Shown here piece by piece: positions 27,513 to 36,258 of a stretch of DNA of 64,000 nucleotides. The stretch spans positions 22,053 through 86,052 of the forward strand of contig NZ_QKMR01000006.1 in the NCBI RefSeq assembly GCF_003208175.1, read 5' to 3'. A model generated the notes under the pieces. That model had not been told where the DNA came from and made no database searches. It was given only the letters and a program-made list of their open reading frames with translations. Source of the stretch: Ruminiclostridium sufflavum DSM 19573. GTDB taxonomy: Bacteria; Bacillota; Clostridia; Acetivibrionales; DSM-1351. The stretch's first letter is position 1; each line of letters starts with the position of its first letter. Both the position numbers and the translations under genes were made by a program.

Positions 27513-28900
27513 TTTCTTTTGACTGTGCAGAATTAGTCAGAGCCGTAAACGGAAAGTTATTATGGGGTAAGGCCGAACAGGTATTTTCGGGTGTTACAAC
27601 AGATTCGAGAAGGGTTGCTGAAGGAAATCTGTTTATTCCTTTAGCGGGCGAACGCTTCGACGGACATGATTATATAGAGCAATGCTTTAGCAGCGGGGCG
27701 GCAGTTTGCTTAACAGAAAGGACTATTCCTCAGAAAGATAATGCTGCCGCTGTTCTGGTTGATGATACAGCAAGGGCTTTGAGAGACCTTGCCGCATGGC
27801 ACAGGAAAAAACATGCCATACCTGTGGTAGGGATAACCGGAAGCGTTGGAAAAACAAGTACAAAGGATATGATAGCCTGTGTATTATCTAAAAAGTATGA
27901 TGTATTAAAGACACAGGGTAATTTTAACAATGAGATTGGTCTGCCGTTGACTATCCTTAATTTGAACGACAGGCACGAAGCGGCTGTTATTGAAATGGGC
28001 ATGAGCGGCTTTGGTGAAATAAGCAGGCTTACGGCAATTGCTCAGCCTCAGATAGCTGTTATAACAAATATAGGCGTGTCTCATATAGAGAAGCTAGGCT
28101 CCAGACAGGGGATTTTAAAAGCAAAGCTTGAGATTTTTGAAGGCTTGAAGCCGGGCGGGCTGGCTGTACTCAATGGGGATGACCCCTTATTAAAGGGCTT
28201 GGAAGAAAGCTTGGAATATAAAACGGTTTATTATGGGATGAATTCAGGACTGGATTATGTCGCAGAGGGCTATGAATCCTTGGGAGAGGCTGGAACAAGC
28301 TTCAGCATCAGGCTGGGAGAAAAGCTGTTTAAGGTTTTTCTTCCTGTGCCGGGAATACATAATGTTTATAATGCACTTGCGGCAATAGCAGTCGGAATTG
28401 AAATGAATATACCTATGGACACAATCGTTGAAGGAATAGGAGCATTCAGCCCGGGGAATATGAGGCAAAACATAATTGCATTTAAAGGTATTAAAATAAT
28501 AAATGATGCATACAATGCCAGCCCCCAATCAATGCAGGCAGCTATAAATGTACTGGAGGAGCTGTGCAGTAAGACCCGCGGAATTGCTGTCCTGGGTGAT
28601 ATGCTTGAAATGGGGGATATGTCGGAAGAGCTTCACTATGAGGTGGGAAGCTTTATTAAGGATAAAAAAATTGATTATCTTATAACTATCGGAAACGCCT
28701 CTCAAAATATAATGCAGGCAGCAGCCGATTCAGGCAAAAAAGCAATAACATTACGGCATTTTAATACTAACGGGGAAGCACTGGAATATATACTGAGCAT
28801 TATCAGACAAGGTGATTATGTGCTGATAAAGGGCTCAAGAGGAATGAAGATGGAACAGATTACAGAAGGAATTATGAATTCCGGGGTTATGATTCCATAA
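27509..28900 (+). CDS. murF: UDP-MurNAc-tripeptide-D-Ala-D-Ala ligase
   Basis: MurF adds D-Ala-D-Ala to complete the UDP-MurNAc pentapeptide. The 463-residue protein has GITGSVGKTSTKDMIA as ATP loop, QGNFNNEIGLPLTIL, VIEMGMSGFGEI, and NDAYNASPQSMQAAI near the C-terminal domain start, followed by GIAVLGDMLEMG. The ATG overlaps the murE stop as ATGA, which implies translational coupling. mraY follows after 23 bp. Confidence 0.96.
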   Translation: MISFDCAELVRAVNGKLLWGKAEQVFSGVTTDSRRVAEGNLFIPLAGERFDGHDYIEQCFSSGAAVCLTERTIPQKDNAAAVLVDDTARALRDLAAWHRKKHAIPVVGITGSVGKTSTKDMIACVLSKKYDVLKTQGNFNNEIGLPLTILNLNDRHEAAVIEMGMSGFGEISRLTAIAQPQIAVITNIGVSHIEKLGSRQGILKAKLEIFEGLKPGGLAVLNGDDPLLKGLEESLEYKTVYYGMNSGLDYVAEGYESLGEAGTSFSIRLGEKLFKVFLPVPGIHNVYNALAAIAVGIEMNIPMDTIVEGIGAFSPGNMRQNIIAFKGIKIINDAYNASPQSMQAAINVLEELCSKTRGIAVLGDMLEMGDMSEELHYEVGSFIKDKKIDYLITIGNASQNIMQAAADSGKKAITLRHFNTNGEALEYILSIIRQGDYVLIKGSRGMKMEQITEGIMNSGVMIP

Positions 28901-28923
28901 ATAAAAAACAGGGGGAAATAGAA

Positions 28924-29907
28924 TTGCTTACGTTTTCGTTAACATCCGAACATATATTGGCCTTTGCGGCTTCGTTTATATTGGCTCTTATTGCAGGGCC
29001 TGTTTGTATTCCGTTTCTTAGAAGATTGAAATTCGGACAGACGGTGAGAGATGACGGACCGCAGACTCATTTGAAGAAAATGGGCACGCCTACAATCGGC
29101 GGCTTGATATTTATCATACCCATTTCATTGGTAGCTGTTTACTATTCCCCAAAGTACCCAGAGATAATACCCGTATTGCTTGCAGCACTAGGCTTTGCAG
29201 CAGTCGGCTTTGTGGATGATTTCATAAAAATAGTGAAAAGAAGGAAAGACGGTCTGTATGCAGGACAAAAGACGTTCATGCAGCTGATAGTATGTGTTGC
29301 CTTTTCATTTTATGTAATGCGTTATACTGATGCGGGAACGTCTGTTCTTATACCGTTTACAAATATTGTAATTCAACCGTGGCTGTACTTTCTTTTCATA
29401 ATTGCGTTTATGTATTTTTTTACAAATGCAGTGAATCTTACTGACGGGCTAGACGGGCTGTGTGCAGGCGTTACTCTGGTAGTTGCCATATTTTTTACAA
29501 TTTGTTCTCTTACAAATCCTGAGTTCGGATATATAAAGGTGTTTTCGGCTGCTATTGCCGGGGGCTGTCTGGGCTTTTTAGCCTATAATTTGCATCCTGC
29601 AAAGGTTTTTATGGGAGATACAGGAAGCTTGGCACTGGGCGGCGCAGTAACAGCTATTGTTGTCATGATGCGTATTCCGCTTATTTTAGTTATCGTTGGA
29701 GGAATATATTTAATTGAAGCCTTGTCTGTAATTTTACAGGTTGGTTCATTTAAGCTGACCGGAAAGCGTATATTTAAAATGGCGCCGATTCATCATCACT
29801 TTGAATTGCTTGGATGGAAGGAAACAAAGGTAGTAGCTGTATTTATATTTATTACAGTTCTGCTGGCGATAGCTTCATTAGTGATTTTAGGTATCGGCAA
29901 TAACTGA
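28924..29907 (+). CDS. mraY: Phospho-MurNAc-pentapeptide translocase
   Basis: MraY transfers phospho-MurNAc-pentapeptide to undecaprenyl phosphate, forming lipid I in the membrane. The 327-residue protein has about ten TM helices and signature motifs: DDGPQTHLKKMGTPTIGGL near the N-terminus, FVDDFIKI, the NAVNLTDGLDGLCAG block, FMGDTGSLALGG and APIHHHFELLGW. The TTG at 28924 follows AGGGGGAAATAGAA. A dispersed repeat begins at its stop codon, and ftsW comes next; murD, usual at this position, is absent. Confidence 0.96.
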   Translation: MLTFSLTSEHILAFAASFILALIAGPVCIPFLRRLKFGQTVRDDGPQTHLKKMGTPTIGGLIFIIPISLVAVYYSPKYPEIIPVLLAALGFAAVGFVDDFIKIVKRRKDGLYAGQKTFMQLIVCVAFSFYVMRYTDAGTSVLIPFTNIVIQPWLYFLFIIAFMYFFTNAVNLTDGLDGLCAGVTLVVAIFFTICSLTNPEFGYIKVFSAAIAGGCLGFLAYNLHPAKVFMGDTGSLALGGAVTAIVVMMRIPLILVIVGGIYLIEALSVILQVGSFKLTGKRIFKMAPIHHHFELLGWKETKVVAVFIFITVLLAIASLVILGIGNN

Positions 29908-29976
29908 AGTCAATTGCGGTTAAGGCCTTTGCAACATATTGCATCGTGACGATGTAATTGTCTTTCAGCAGTAAAA
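29908..29976 (+). repeat. Dispersed palindromic repeat, copy E (degenerate right end)
   Basis: Starts AGTCAATTGCGGTTAAGGCC directly after the mraY TGA. It continues with a GCATCGTGACGATG hairpin centre, then the degraded right end TTTCAGCAGTAA, which lacks the final TTGACTT. It occupies the mraY-ftsW gap. Confidence 0.65.
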
Positions 29977-30043
29977 GAAATATAGCTTGTAAGAATTTTG
30001 CTGCCGCTGTAAAAATGCAGCCTTTTTCGGCAGAATATGGGCT

Positions 30044-30070
30044 TCTCAGTGAAACTGAGATGATTTTTAT
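30044..30070 (+). terminator. Short terminator-like hairpin before ftsW
   Basis: TCTCAGT (30044-30050), loop GAA, ACTGAGA (30054-30060), then TGATTTTTA. A larger stem CTGCCG/CGGCAG with an inner GCTG/CAGC pair lies just upstream (30001-30034). Together they could attenuate transcription between mraY and ftsW (inference). Confidence 0.5.
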
Positions 30071-30108
30071 GCCGGAATACGGTATGTAGTTTGATTTGGA
30101 GGGAATTA

Positions 30109-31221
30109 ATGAAGAACAAAAACAAAAAGCCTTTTGATTTCTGGATATTTGCAGCGGTAATACTGTTGCTTTCTTTAGGCACAATCATGGTGTTCAGCTC
30201 CAGCTATTATTTTTCGGTAAAGACAGTAGGCAATTCATTTTTTCTATTAATACCTCAATTGGAGTATATGGCTTTAAGTATTTTAGTACTTATACTGACA
30301 ATGAATTTCGATTACAGGAGATGGGGAAAGCTGTCGCCGTTAATACTTATGATATGCATCGGATTACTGATTCTGGTGCTTATTCCGGGAATCGGCCAGA
30401 AGCAGAATGGTGCTCAAAGATGGCTGGGTGTGGGTTCAAAAACAGTCCAGCCTTCCGAGATGGCTAAAATTGCACTCATAATGTTTCTTTCCTTCAGCTT
30501 GTCAAAACGTAAGGACGTATTAAAATCCTTTACAAGAGGGTTGGTGCCCTACCTGCTTTTGATTGGCTTTGTGGCAGGCTTGGTTGTAATTGAACCTCAT
30601 TTAAGCGGAACTCTGATTATAGTAATTACTTCGTGTATTATTCTGTTCTGTGCAGGAGCGAGGATATCCCATTTTGTAGCAATGGCGGTACCTGCAGTTG
30701 CGGCAGTAGTTGTGGCGATATTAGCTGCACCGTACCGGTTTGACAGAGTTAAGGCATGGCTTCACCCCTTTGATTATGCTATGGATGAAGGCTGGCAGAC
30801 GGTTCAGTCTCTTCTTGCCATTGGGTCGGGAGGCTTGTTTGGAAGAGGACTTGGGCAAAGCATGCAAAAATATTTATATATACCGGAACCATATAATGAT
30901 TATATATTTGCAATATTATCCGAGGAATTGGGCTTTATAGGTGCTATGTTTGTTATGCTGCTGTTTTTGGTGTTTATCTGGAGAGGTATCAAGGTGGCCA
31001 TGAATGCACCCGATACATTTGGAAGCTTGCTGGCTACAGGTATTACCTCCCTCATTGGGATTCAGTTTCTGTTCAATGTAGCTGTTGTAACCAATTCAAT
31101 ACCATCAACAGGTATTTCTCTGCCGTTTTTCAGCTATGGAGGCACATCGCTGATGCTGTTAATGTTTGGTGTGGGTGTATTGCTTAATATTTCCAGATAT
31201 TCAAATTACGAAAGGCTATGA
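30109..31221 (+). CDS. ftsW: FtsW/SpoVE-type SEDS glycosyltransferase
   Basis: This septal peptidoglycan polymerase is the partner of the class B PBP encoded upstream. The 370-residue protein has about ten TM helices and the SEDS motifs RWLGVGSKTVQPSEMAKIAL, FAILSEELGFIGA and PSTGISLPFFSYGGTS. GGAGGG at 30098-30103 points to ATG 30109; the earlier in-frame ATG at 30091 is unsupported. It stands directly before murG as in B. subtilis spoVE-murG. Whether it serves vegetative division, spore cortex or both cannot be decided from sequence. Confidence 0.93.
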   Translation: MKNKNKKPFDFWIFAAVILLLSLGTIMVFSSSYYFSVKTVGNSFFLLIPQLEYMALSILVLILTMNFDYRRWGKLSPLILMICIGLLILVLIPGIGQKQNGAQRWLGVGSKTVQPSEMAKIALIMFLSFSLSKRKDVLKSFTRGLVPYLLLIGFVAGLVVIEPHLSGTLIIVITSCIILFCAGARISHFVAMAVPAVAAVVVAILAAPYRFDRVKAWLHPFDYAMDEGWQTVQSLLAIGSGGLFGRGLGQSMQKYLYIPEPYNDYIFAILSEELGFIGAMFVMLLFLVFIWRGIKVAMNAPDTFGSLLATGITSLIGIQFLFNVAVVTNSIPSTGISLPFFSYGGTSLMLLMFGVGVLLNISRYSNYERL

Positions 31222-31222
31222 G

Positions 31223-32350
31223 GTGAAAAATTTGAAGGTTTTAATAGCAGGTGGAGGAACCGGAGGGCACGTGAATCCGGGTCTGGCAATTGCGAAATAT
31301 ATAAAGCAGCAGGAGCAAAATGCGGAAATAACCTTTGTGGGCACCAAAAAGGGACTTGAAGCCAAGCTGGTTCCCAGAGAGGGTTATTCGCTTGAGACTA
31401 TTACTGTCAGGGGTTTCAGAAGAAAAATATCTTTTGATACAGTAGTTGCTGTAAAAGAGCTTGTTCAAAGCTTTTTTGAGGCATCAAAGCTTATAAACAG
31501 ATTAAAGCCGGATGTTGTAATAGGTACGGGAGGCTATGTCTGCGGACCTGTTCTGTATGCCGCAGCCAAAAAGGGGATACCGACATTAATTCATGAATCA
31601 AATGCCTTTCCGGGTGTGACAAATAGAATTCTTGCCCGTTATGTGGATTATGTCGCTATCAGCTTCAAGGAATCCGAAAAGTATTTCAAAGGAAAAGGAA
31701 GGGTAGTGCGTACAGGCAATCCGGTAAGGCAGGAGCTATTGAATGCAGACAGGCAGAAGGCTGCTTCACAGCTGGATATAGTGCAGGGTAAGCCCTTGAT
31801 TGTGGTAATGGGCGGCAGCAGGGGCGCGAGAAAAATAAATGAGACAGTTGCCGAAATGCTGAATAACTGCTTTAAAGGTGAGTTCAATATAATTTTTTCG
31901 ACCGGCGAACAGCAGTTTGAAACAGTAAAATCAAGTATTAAAATAGCTGATAGATACAAAGAGCTGGTTAAGGTTGTACCTTATATTTATGATGTGGATA
32001 AGATTTATGCGGCAAGTGACTTAATGATTTGCCGTGCAGGAGCCATTACTGTAAGTGAACTTCAGACTATGGGAATTCCGTCCGTACTTATTCCGTCGCC
32101 TTATGTCACAGCAAACCATCAGGAGCATAATGCCCGCTCCTTGGAAAGGGACGGCGGCGCAGCGGTAATACTGGAAAATGATTTGAATGCTGAGGCTCTG
32201 TACAATAAAATTTGCAGCCTGATATCAAATAGGGATGCTTTAATGCAAATGGCAAAGGGTGCCGCTAAAAACCGTATGACCGATTCGGCGGAAAAGATTT
32301 ATTCATTAATTCAGAATATATGTAAAAGCCTAAAGACAGGAAAAGTATAA
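31223..32350 (+). CDS. murG: Lipid II synthase (UDP-GlcNAc transferase MurG)
   Basis: MurG adds GlcNAc to lipid I at the inner membrane face. The GT28 protein has the N-terminal GGGTGGHVNPGLAIA, the central GTGGYVCGPVLYAA and HESNAFPGVTNR motifs, and VMGGSRGARKINE. The C-terminal UDP-GlcNAc site is CRAGAITVSELQTMGIPSVL. The frame extends upstream to 31166 inside ftsW. GTG 31223, one base after the ftsW stop and 7 bp after AAAGG, gives MKNLKVLIAGGGTGGH; TTG 31232 is an alternative. It is the last gene of the mur cluster here. Confidence 0.95.
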   Translation: MKNLKVLIAGGGTGGHVNPGLAIAKYIKQQEQNAEITFVGTKKGLEAKLVPREGYSLETITVRGFRRKISFDTVVAVKELVQSFFEASKLINRLKPDVVIGTGGYVCGPVLYAAAKKGIPTLIHESNAFPGVTNRILARYVDYVAISFKESEKYFKGKGRVVRTGNPVRQELLNADRQKAASQLDIVQGKPLIVVMGGSRGARKINETVAEMLNNCFKGEFNIIFSTGEQQFETVKSSIKIADRYKELVKVVPYIYDVDKIYAASDLMICRAGAITVSELQTMGIPSVLIPSPYVTANHQEHNARSLERDGGAAVILENDLNAEALYNKICSLISNRDALMQMAKGAAKNRMTDSAEKIYSLIQNICKSLKTGKV

Positions 32351-32472
32351 ATTGGATTCAATGTAATATAAAGTAAGCATACATAAAAACATAAATAAAA
32401 AATTATATGAATTTGTAGACTTTGATATATACATATGATAGAATATCTTTCGAATAAAAAAACTTTTAAATT

Positions 32473-32575
32473 AGTCCCGAGAGGCTAGTAAGGGTTATAT
32501 TTGGGAGTATATTACAGCTTTATAATTTTTGGATAAACCCAACCTTACTGCGCCAAATCAGTAAGGTTTTTTTAT
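32473..32575 (+). promoter_or_regulatory. PyrR-binding RNA element with attenuator terminator
   Basis: AGTCCCGAGAGGCT (32473-32486) matches the PyrR anti-antiterminator loop consensus (ARUCCNGNGAGGYU). The following AGTAAGGGTT can pair with AACCTTACT, which is also the left arm of the terminator hairpin AACCTTACTG (32541-32550) / CAGTAAGGTT (32559-32568) plus TTTTT. With UMP bound, PyrR would favour the terminator and switch off the uracil permease. PyrR itself is not in the window. Confidence 0.88.
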
Positions 32576-32601
32576 TACAAAAAATTTGGAGGAGATTTTA
32601 A

Positions 32602-33981
32602 ATGAATAATACCAGACCTATAATTCAGGTTGAAGAAAAAGTTCCGTTCCTAAAAGCACTGCCTCTTAGTTTTCAGCATTTATTTGCAATGTTCAGTGCA
32701 TCTGTACTTGTTCCGTTTTTATTTAACAGCTATGCAAAGGACCATTATCTTGAAACGCTTAAATTAACACTTAAGCAGTTAAATGCTGATCAGCTGGCAA
32801 CCTATAACGGCATTCAGGTTATTGACCCTGCACTTGTATTGCTGCTTAACGGTATAGGTACCTTGATTTATATCTTTATCTGTAAAGGAAGAGCTCCTGC
32901 ATTTTTAGGCTCGAGCTTTGCATTCCTTTCACCGACATCTGCTATTATTACAAGTTCATCGAATTATGCGGATAATTTCAGACAGGCTTTGGGAGGTTAC
33001 ATAATTTGCGGACTGGTTTTTGTTATAGTTGCATTTATTATAGGCAAGGTTGGGACAGGCTGGCTGGATGTTGTACTTCCGCCGGCGGCAATGGGGCCTA
33101 TTGTTGCGCTTATAGGACTTGAGCTGGCAGGAAGTGCTGCTGATATGGCGGGTTTATTGCCGGATGCAAACGGAGGCTTTAATATACAGAGCATAATTAT
33201 TTCAATGGTAACATTGGCTGTACTGATAATCGGCAATCTTTGCTTCAGAGGCTTTCTTTCGGTAATTCCTATACTATTGGCTGTTATAGCCGGTTATGTA
33301 CTATCTGCAATAATGGGCAATGTGGATTATTCTGCAGTTTCAACAGCGAGATGGTTTGATTTGCCTGCCTTCGTAGCTCCATCCTTTAAGTTTAATGCAA
33401 TTCTTATTCTTGCACCGGCAGCTTTGGTTGTTCTTTCAGAACATATAGGCCATTTGTTTGTAACAGGGAATATAGTGGGAAGAAATTTAACCAAGGACCC
33501 GGGACTTCACAGGTCCTTGATGGGAGACGGTCTTTCAACCATGCTTTCCGGCTTCTGCGGCTCATGTCCGACAACTACCTACGGCGAAAATATGGGTGTT
33601 ATGGCAATAACCAGAGTATACAGTGTATGGGTAATCGGAGGAGCAGGTGTTATTTCCATAATAATAGCTTTTGTAGGCAAGCTTTCAGGAATTATTTCAA
33701 GTATACCCGCTGCTGTTATGGGAGGAGTCAGCCTGCTTCTGTTTGGTACAATCGCTGCTTCCGGTATAAGAATGATTGTTGAGGCAAAAATTGATTACAG
33801 TAAAGCAAAAAATCTTGTTCTTACGGCTCTGGTTTTTGTTACAGGCATTAGCGGAATAACAGTTAATCTCGGGCAAAATGTCAAGCTGTCGGGAATGGTT
33901 TTAGCCACTTTAGCGGGAATGGCACTTAGTCTGGTATTTTATGTGCTTGATAAGCTGAAGCTTACAAATGATGCCGAATAG
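32602..33981 (+). CDS. pyrP: Uracil permease (NCS2 family)
   Basis: NCS2 proteins import uracil by proton symport. The 459-residue protein has about 12-14 TM segments and the family traits QHLFAMFSASVLVPFLF near the N-terminus, the substrate-binding region LSEHIGHLFVTGNI, and GFCGSCPTTTYGENMGVMAI, the NCS2 signature. The PyrR attenuator directly upstream supports uracil rather than xanthine as substrate. ATG follows TTGGAGGAG. It is a single-gene unit, ending before a long palindrome. Confidence 0.93.
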   Translation: MNNTRPIIQVEEKVPFLKALPLSFQHLFAMFSASVLVPFLFNSYAKDHYLETLKLTLKQLNADQLATYNGIQVIDPALVLLLNGIGTLIYIFICKGRAPAFLGSSFAFLSPTSAIITSSSNYADNFRQALGGYIICGLVFVIVAFIIGKVGTGWLDVVLPPAAMGPIVALIGLELAGSAADMAGLLPDANGGFNIQSIIISMVTLAVLIIGNLCFRGFLSVIPILLAVIAGYVLSAIMGNVDYSAVSTARWFDLPAFVAPSFKFNAILILAPAALVVLSEHIGHLFVTGNIVGRNLTKDPGLHRSLMGDGLSTMLSGFCGSCPTTTYGENMGVMAITRVYSVWVIGGAGVISIIIAFVGKLSGIISSIPAAVMGGVSLLLFGTIAASGIRMIVEAKIDYSKAKNLVLTALVFVTGISGITVNLGQNVKLSGMVLATLAGMALSLVFYVLDKLKLTNDAE

Positions 33982-34030
33982 GATGCTGTATGAGATGGCT
34001 TCCTATGCGTTGCTTTTCACGAGATAGTAA

Positions 34031-34087
34031 TTGTTTTATATTAAAAACTCGTTTCTAATTTAGAAACGAGTTTTTAATATAAAACAA
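34031..34087. terminator. 57-bp perfect palindrome, bidirectional terminator
   Basis: Arms 34031-34058 and 34060-34087 are exact 28-bp inverted copies around one base. The core stem AAAAACTCGTTTCTAA is followed by a T-run and AATAT on both strands, so it should terminate from either side. The preceding GAGATAGTAATTG (34021-34033) resembles the right end of the dispersed repeat family. Confidence 0.85.
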
Positions 34088-34265
34088 ATTTAATGATGTA
34101 TACTTATGCATAAATAGCAAAATAAATACAAAAAAATTCAATAATATACAAATTAAATCAAAATAAACATAATATACTTGAAATATTGTAATAAATATGT
34201 AATAATATACACAATATATATTTTTATATATACAATTACATTTAATAGCATGGAGGTGTTTCTTA

Positions 34266-34628
34266 GTGTTCAAGATGGAAGTTGACAGTTCTAAAAAGCT
34301 TTTTACGATCAATGCATCAGGATTTTTTTCAACACAGGAGAGTAAGGATTTTATAGCTGAATATAAGTTAAGAACTAGAGAATTTGATCCAAAGGAATTT
34401 ACCATGATTGTTAATGGAAAAGGGCTAAAGACATCAACGCAGGATGTTGCAGAGCAATTGAAGGATGTAATGAAGCTCTATGCCAAGGATCCGTTTAAAA
34501 AGAAGATTATTGTCCAGCAGGCTTCTTCTATGGGAAAGATGCAAACGCAAAGATTGGCAAGAGATATTCCCGGTTTTGATTCAATGCTTCTGGTGAATTC
34601 AATGGAGGATGCTCTGGAGAAGCTTTAA
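34266..34628 (+). CDS. Hypothetical protein, possibly STAS/SpoIIAA-like
   Basis: The 120-residue product is not recognised with confidence. It has an alternating beta/alpha pattern: FKMEVDSSKKLFTINASGFF (strands), a helix with EYKLRTREFDPKEF, a strand TMIVNGKGL, a helix with VAEQLKDVMKLYAKDPF, KKIIVQQAS, and a final helix. This resembles small STAS-like alpha/beta proteins, but the conserved phosphorylated Ser pattern is not evident. There is no signal peptide or TM helix, so it is cytosolic. The GTG at 34266 is 9 bp after GGAGG. It is preceded by about 170 bp of very AT-rich DNA and appears to be monocistronic. Confidence 0.7.
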   Translation: MFKMEVDSSKKLFTINASGFFSTQESKDFIAEYKLRTREFDPKEFTMIVNGKGLKTSTQDVAEQLKDVMKLYAKDPFKKKIIVQQASSMGKMQTQRLARDIPGFDSMLLVNSMEDALEKL

Positions 34629-34683
34629 AGACCCTAAACATATGAAAAAAGTTGAATTTTACATAAAAAACCCACGCATTAAA

Positions 34684-34759
34684 AACAGACCATACTTATA
34701 TGATGATATTATACATTAAGCTGCAACTGTTTATAGCAATATTTGAAGTGTGGTCTGTT
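34684..34759. repeat. 14-bp inverted repeat between convergent genes
   Basis: AACAGACCATACTT (34684-34697) and AAGTGTGGTCTGTT (34746-34759) are inverted copies with one G-T pair, separated by 48 bp. They lie between the convergent genes ending at 34628 and 34786. There is no T-run. It could be a transcription barrier, or a decayed insertion. Confidence 0.5.
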
Positions 34760-34785
34760 ATAGCATAAGCATTGCCGGTTAGCAC

Positions 34786-35973
34786 CTACCTGATTTTTGC
34801 TTTTAATGCCAGTCTGCTGAATTTTCTTCTTCGGCCTATTTCAGAAGGATATACATACATATTTTTATTAATCAGACTAAGAGTGTACTGAGCGATTTTT
34901 TCAGCCGACTTATGGTCAAAATATCTCTGCTGGGACTGTTTAATTATATTCAGTGCTTTTGCGTTATTTGCCAGCAGCTCCGATACAATATCGGACAGAC
35001 TTGAAGTGTCCTTGCAAACTATACCTAGATTATTCCTTTGGGCAAAGTCAGGATTTTCCTGCTCCTGTCCGGGCAGAGCTCCCGTAATAATCAGCGGAAC
35101 GCTGCAAGCCACAGCCTCCATCATTACATTTGGGCTTCCTCTTGTAAAGGCTATATCTGAGGTCAGCATATATTCTTCAATATTGGTGACATAGCCCAGA
35201 ATATTGACTCTGTCAGGATATTGCTGGGACAGAGTTTTTTCCAGCTTTTCTTTTAAGGATTTATTTCTTCCCGCAATAATGCAAACATTACAATTAAAAT
35301 TGTCTAAAAGAATCTTCGAAATGAGCCCCATATCTCCGGAACCCTCTCCGCCGCTCATAATCAAGCACTGCAGCGGTTTGTCCAGACTGTAGTCCTGCTT
35401 TTGTTCTTTTTTTGAGATATGCTGAGTAAACCTTGAACGTACCGGGAAGCCCATTACCTTTATTGAGTCTTCGGAAACACCAAAGCCCATGCATTTTTCC
35501 TTTGCTTCTTCGGTGGGGCAAATAATGCAGCTTGCTCTTTTGTCGGCCCATAAAGGAGAGATACTGATCAAGTCAGCTACAAAGGTAACAAAGGGTATAT
35601 TTATTCTGTATTTTTTGAGAATATTTAAAGCCGGCGTATTGAAAACGGGATGAACGCATAAAATCAAATCAGGCTTGAGCCTTCTTAAAAGCTTAAGGAA
35701 ATTATGCTTTATTGATAATTCAACAAATTCATGTATAACAGAATGATTTTTGCTGGAAATTTTCCATGCCAGATTCCAGAGCTCTTTTGCATTCCGTGTG
35801 ACCAAGCCGTAAGATTTGCCTACCCTGATACCCATATTGCCGCCTAAATCAAAACCATCTATAATATTTATATTTACATCTTTATGCAAATTAAATTGCT
35901 CCTGCAGAGCTTCACTGATACTTTTATGACCATGACCCGTATAGTTTGAAGATATTATTAAAACATTTTTCAT
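34786..35973 (-). CDS. GT28 glycolipid glycosyltransferase (MGDG synthase / UgtP type)
   Basis: This family transfers glucose or galactose from a UDP-sugar to diacylglycerol to make membrane glycolipids and lipoteichoic acid anchors. The product of about 395 residues has the N-terminal MGDG-synthase pattern LIISSNYTGHGHKSISEAL, CVHPVFNTPAL, PFVTFVADL in the middle, and the C-terminal nucleotide-binding GGEGSGDMG and FTRGSPNVMMEAVACSVPLI. The ATG at 35973 follows GGGAGG with a long 13-bp gap; the frame is open to 36012 (TTG/ATG options inside). It is monocistronic on the minus strand and divergent from the dacF-like gene. Confidence 0.85.
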   Translation of the reverse strand: MKNVLIISSNYTGHGHKSISEALQEQFNLHKDVNINIIDGFDLGGNMGIRVGKSYGLVTRNAKELWNLAWKISSKNHSVIHEFVELSIKHNFLKLLRRLKPDLILCVHPVFNTPALNILKKYRINIPFVTFVADLISISPLWADKRASCIICPTEEAKEKCMGFGVSEDSIKVMGFPVRSRFTQHISKKEQKQDYSLDKPLQCLIMSGGEGSGDMGLISKILLDNFNCNVCIIAGRNKSLKEKLEKTLSQQYPDRVNILGYVTNIEEYMLTSDIAFTRGSPNVMMEAVACSVPLIITGALPGQEQENPDFAQRNNLGIVCKDTSSLSDIVSELLANNAKALNIIKQSQQRYFDHKSAEKIAQYTLSLINKNMYVYPSEIGRRRKFSRLALKAKIR

Positions 35974-36258
35974 GCTTTTTTCTAAGCCTCCCTGATAATA
36001 GAACAAAAACAATCAATATAATATATTATTGCATATTATTTATAAAATAATATGCATTGAGTGTAAATTTTACATAGCAGAACGGTTTATTTTATCATTT
36101 TATTGTACGACTTACAAATGTAAAAGTTTGTTTTTGTAAAATAATTATTAAATATTATTAAAATGTCTTTCGTTATAAAGGAGACTTACCTCACATATAT
36201 TTATCACAGCGGGTTTAATTACGGTTCGACTAAAGTTCAGAAGGTTGGGGATGATAGG

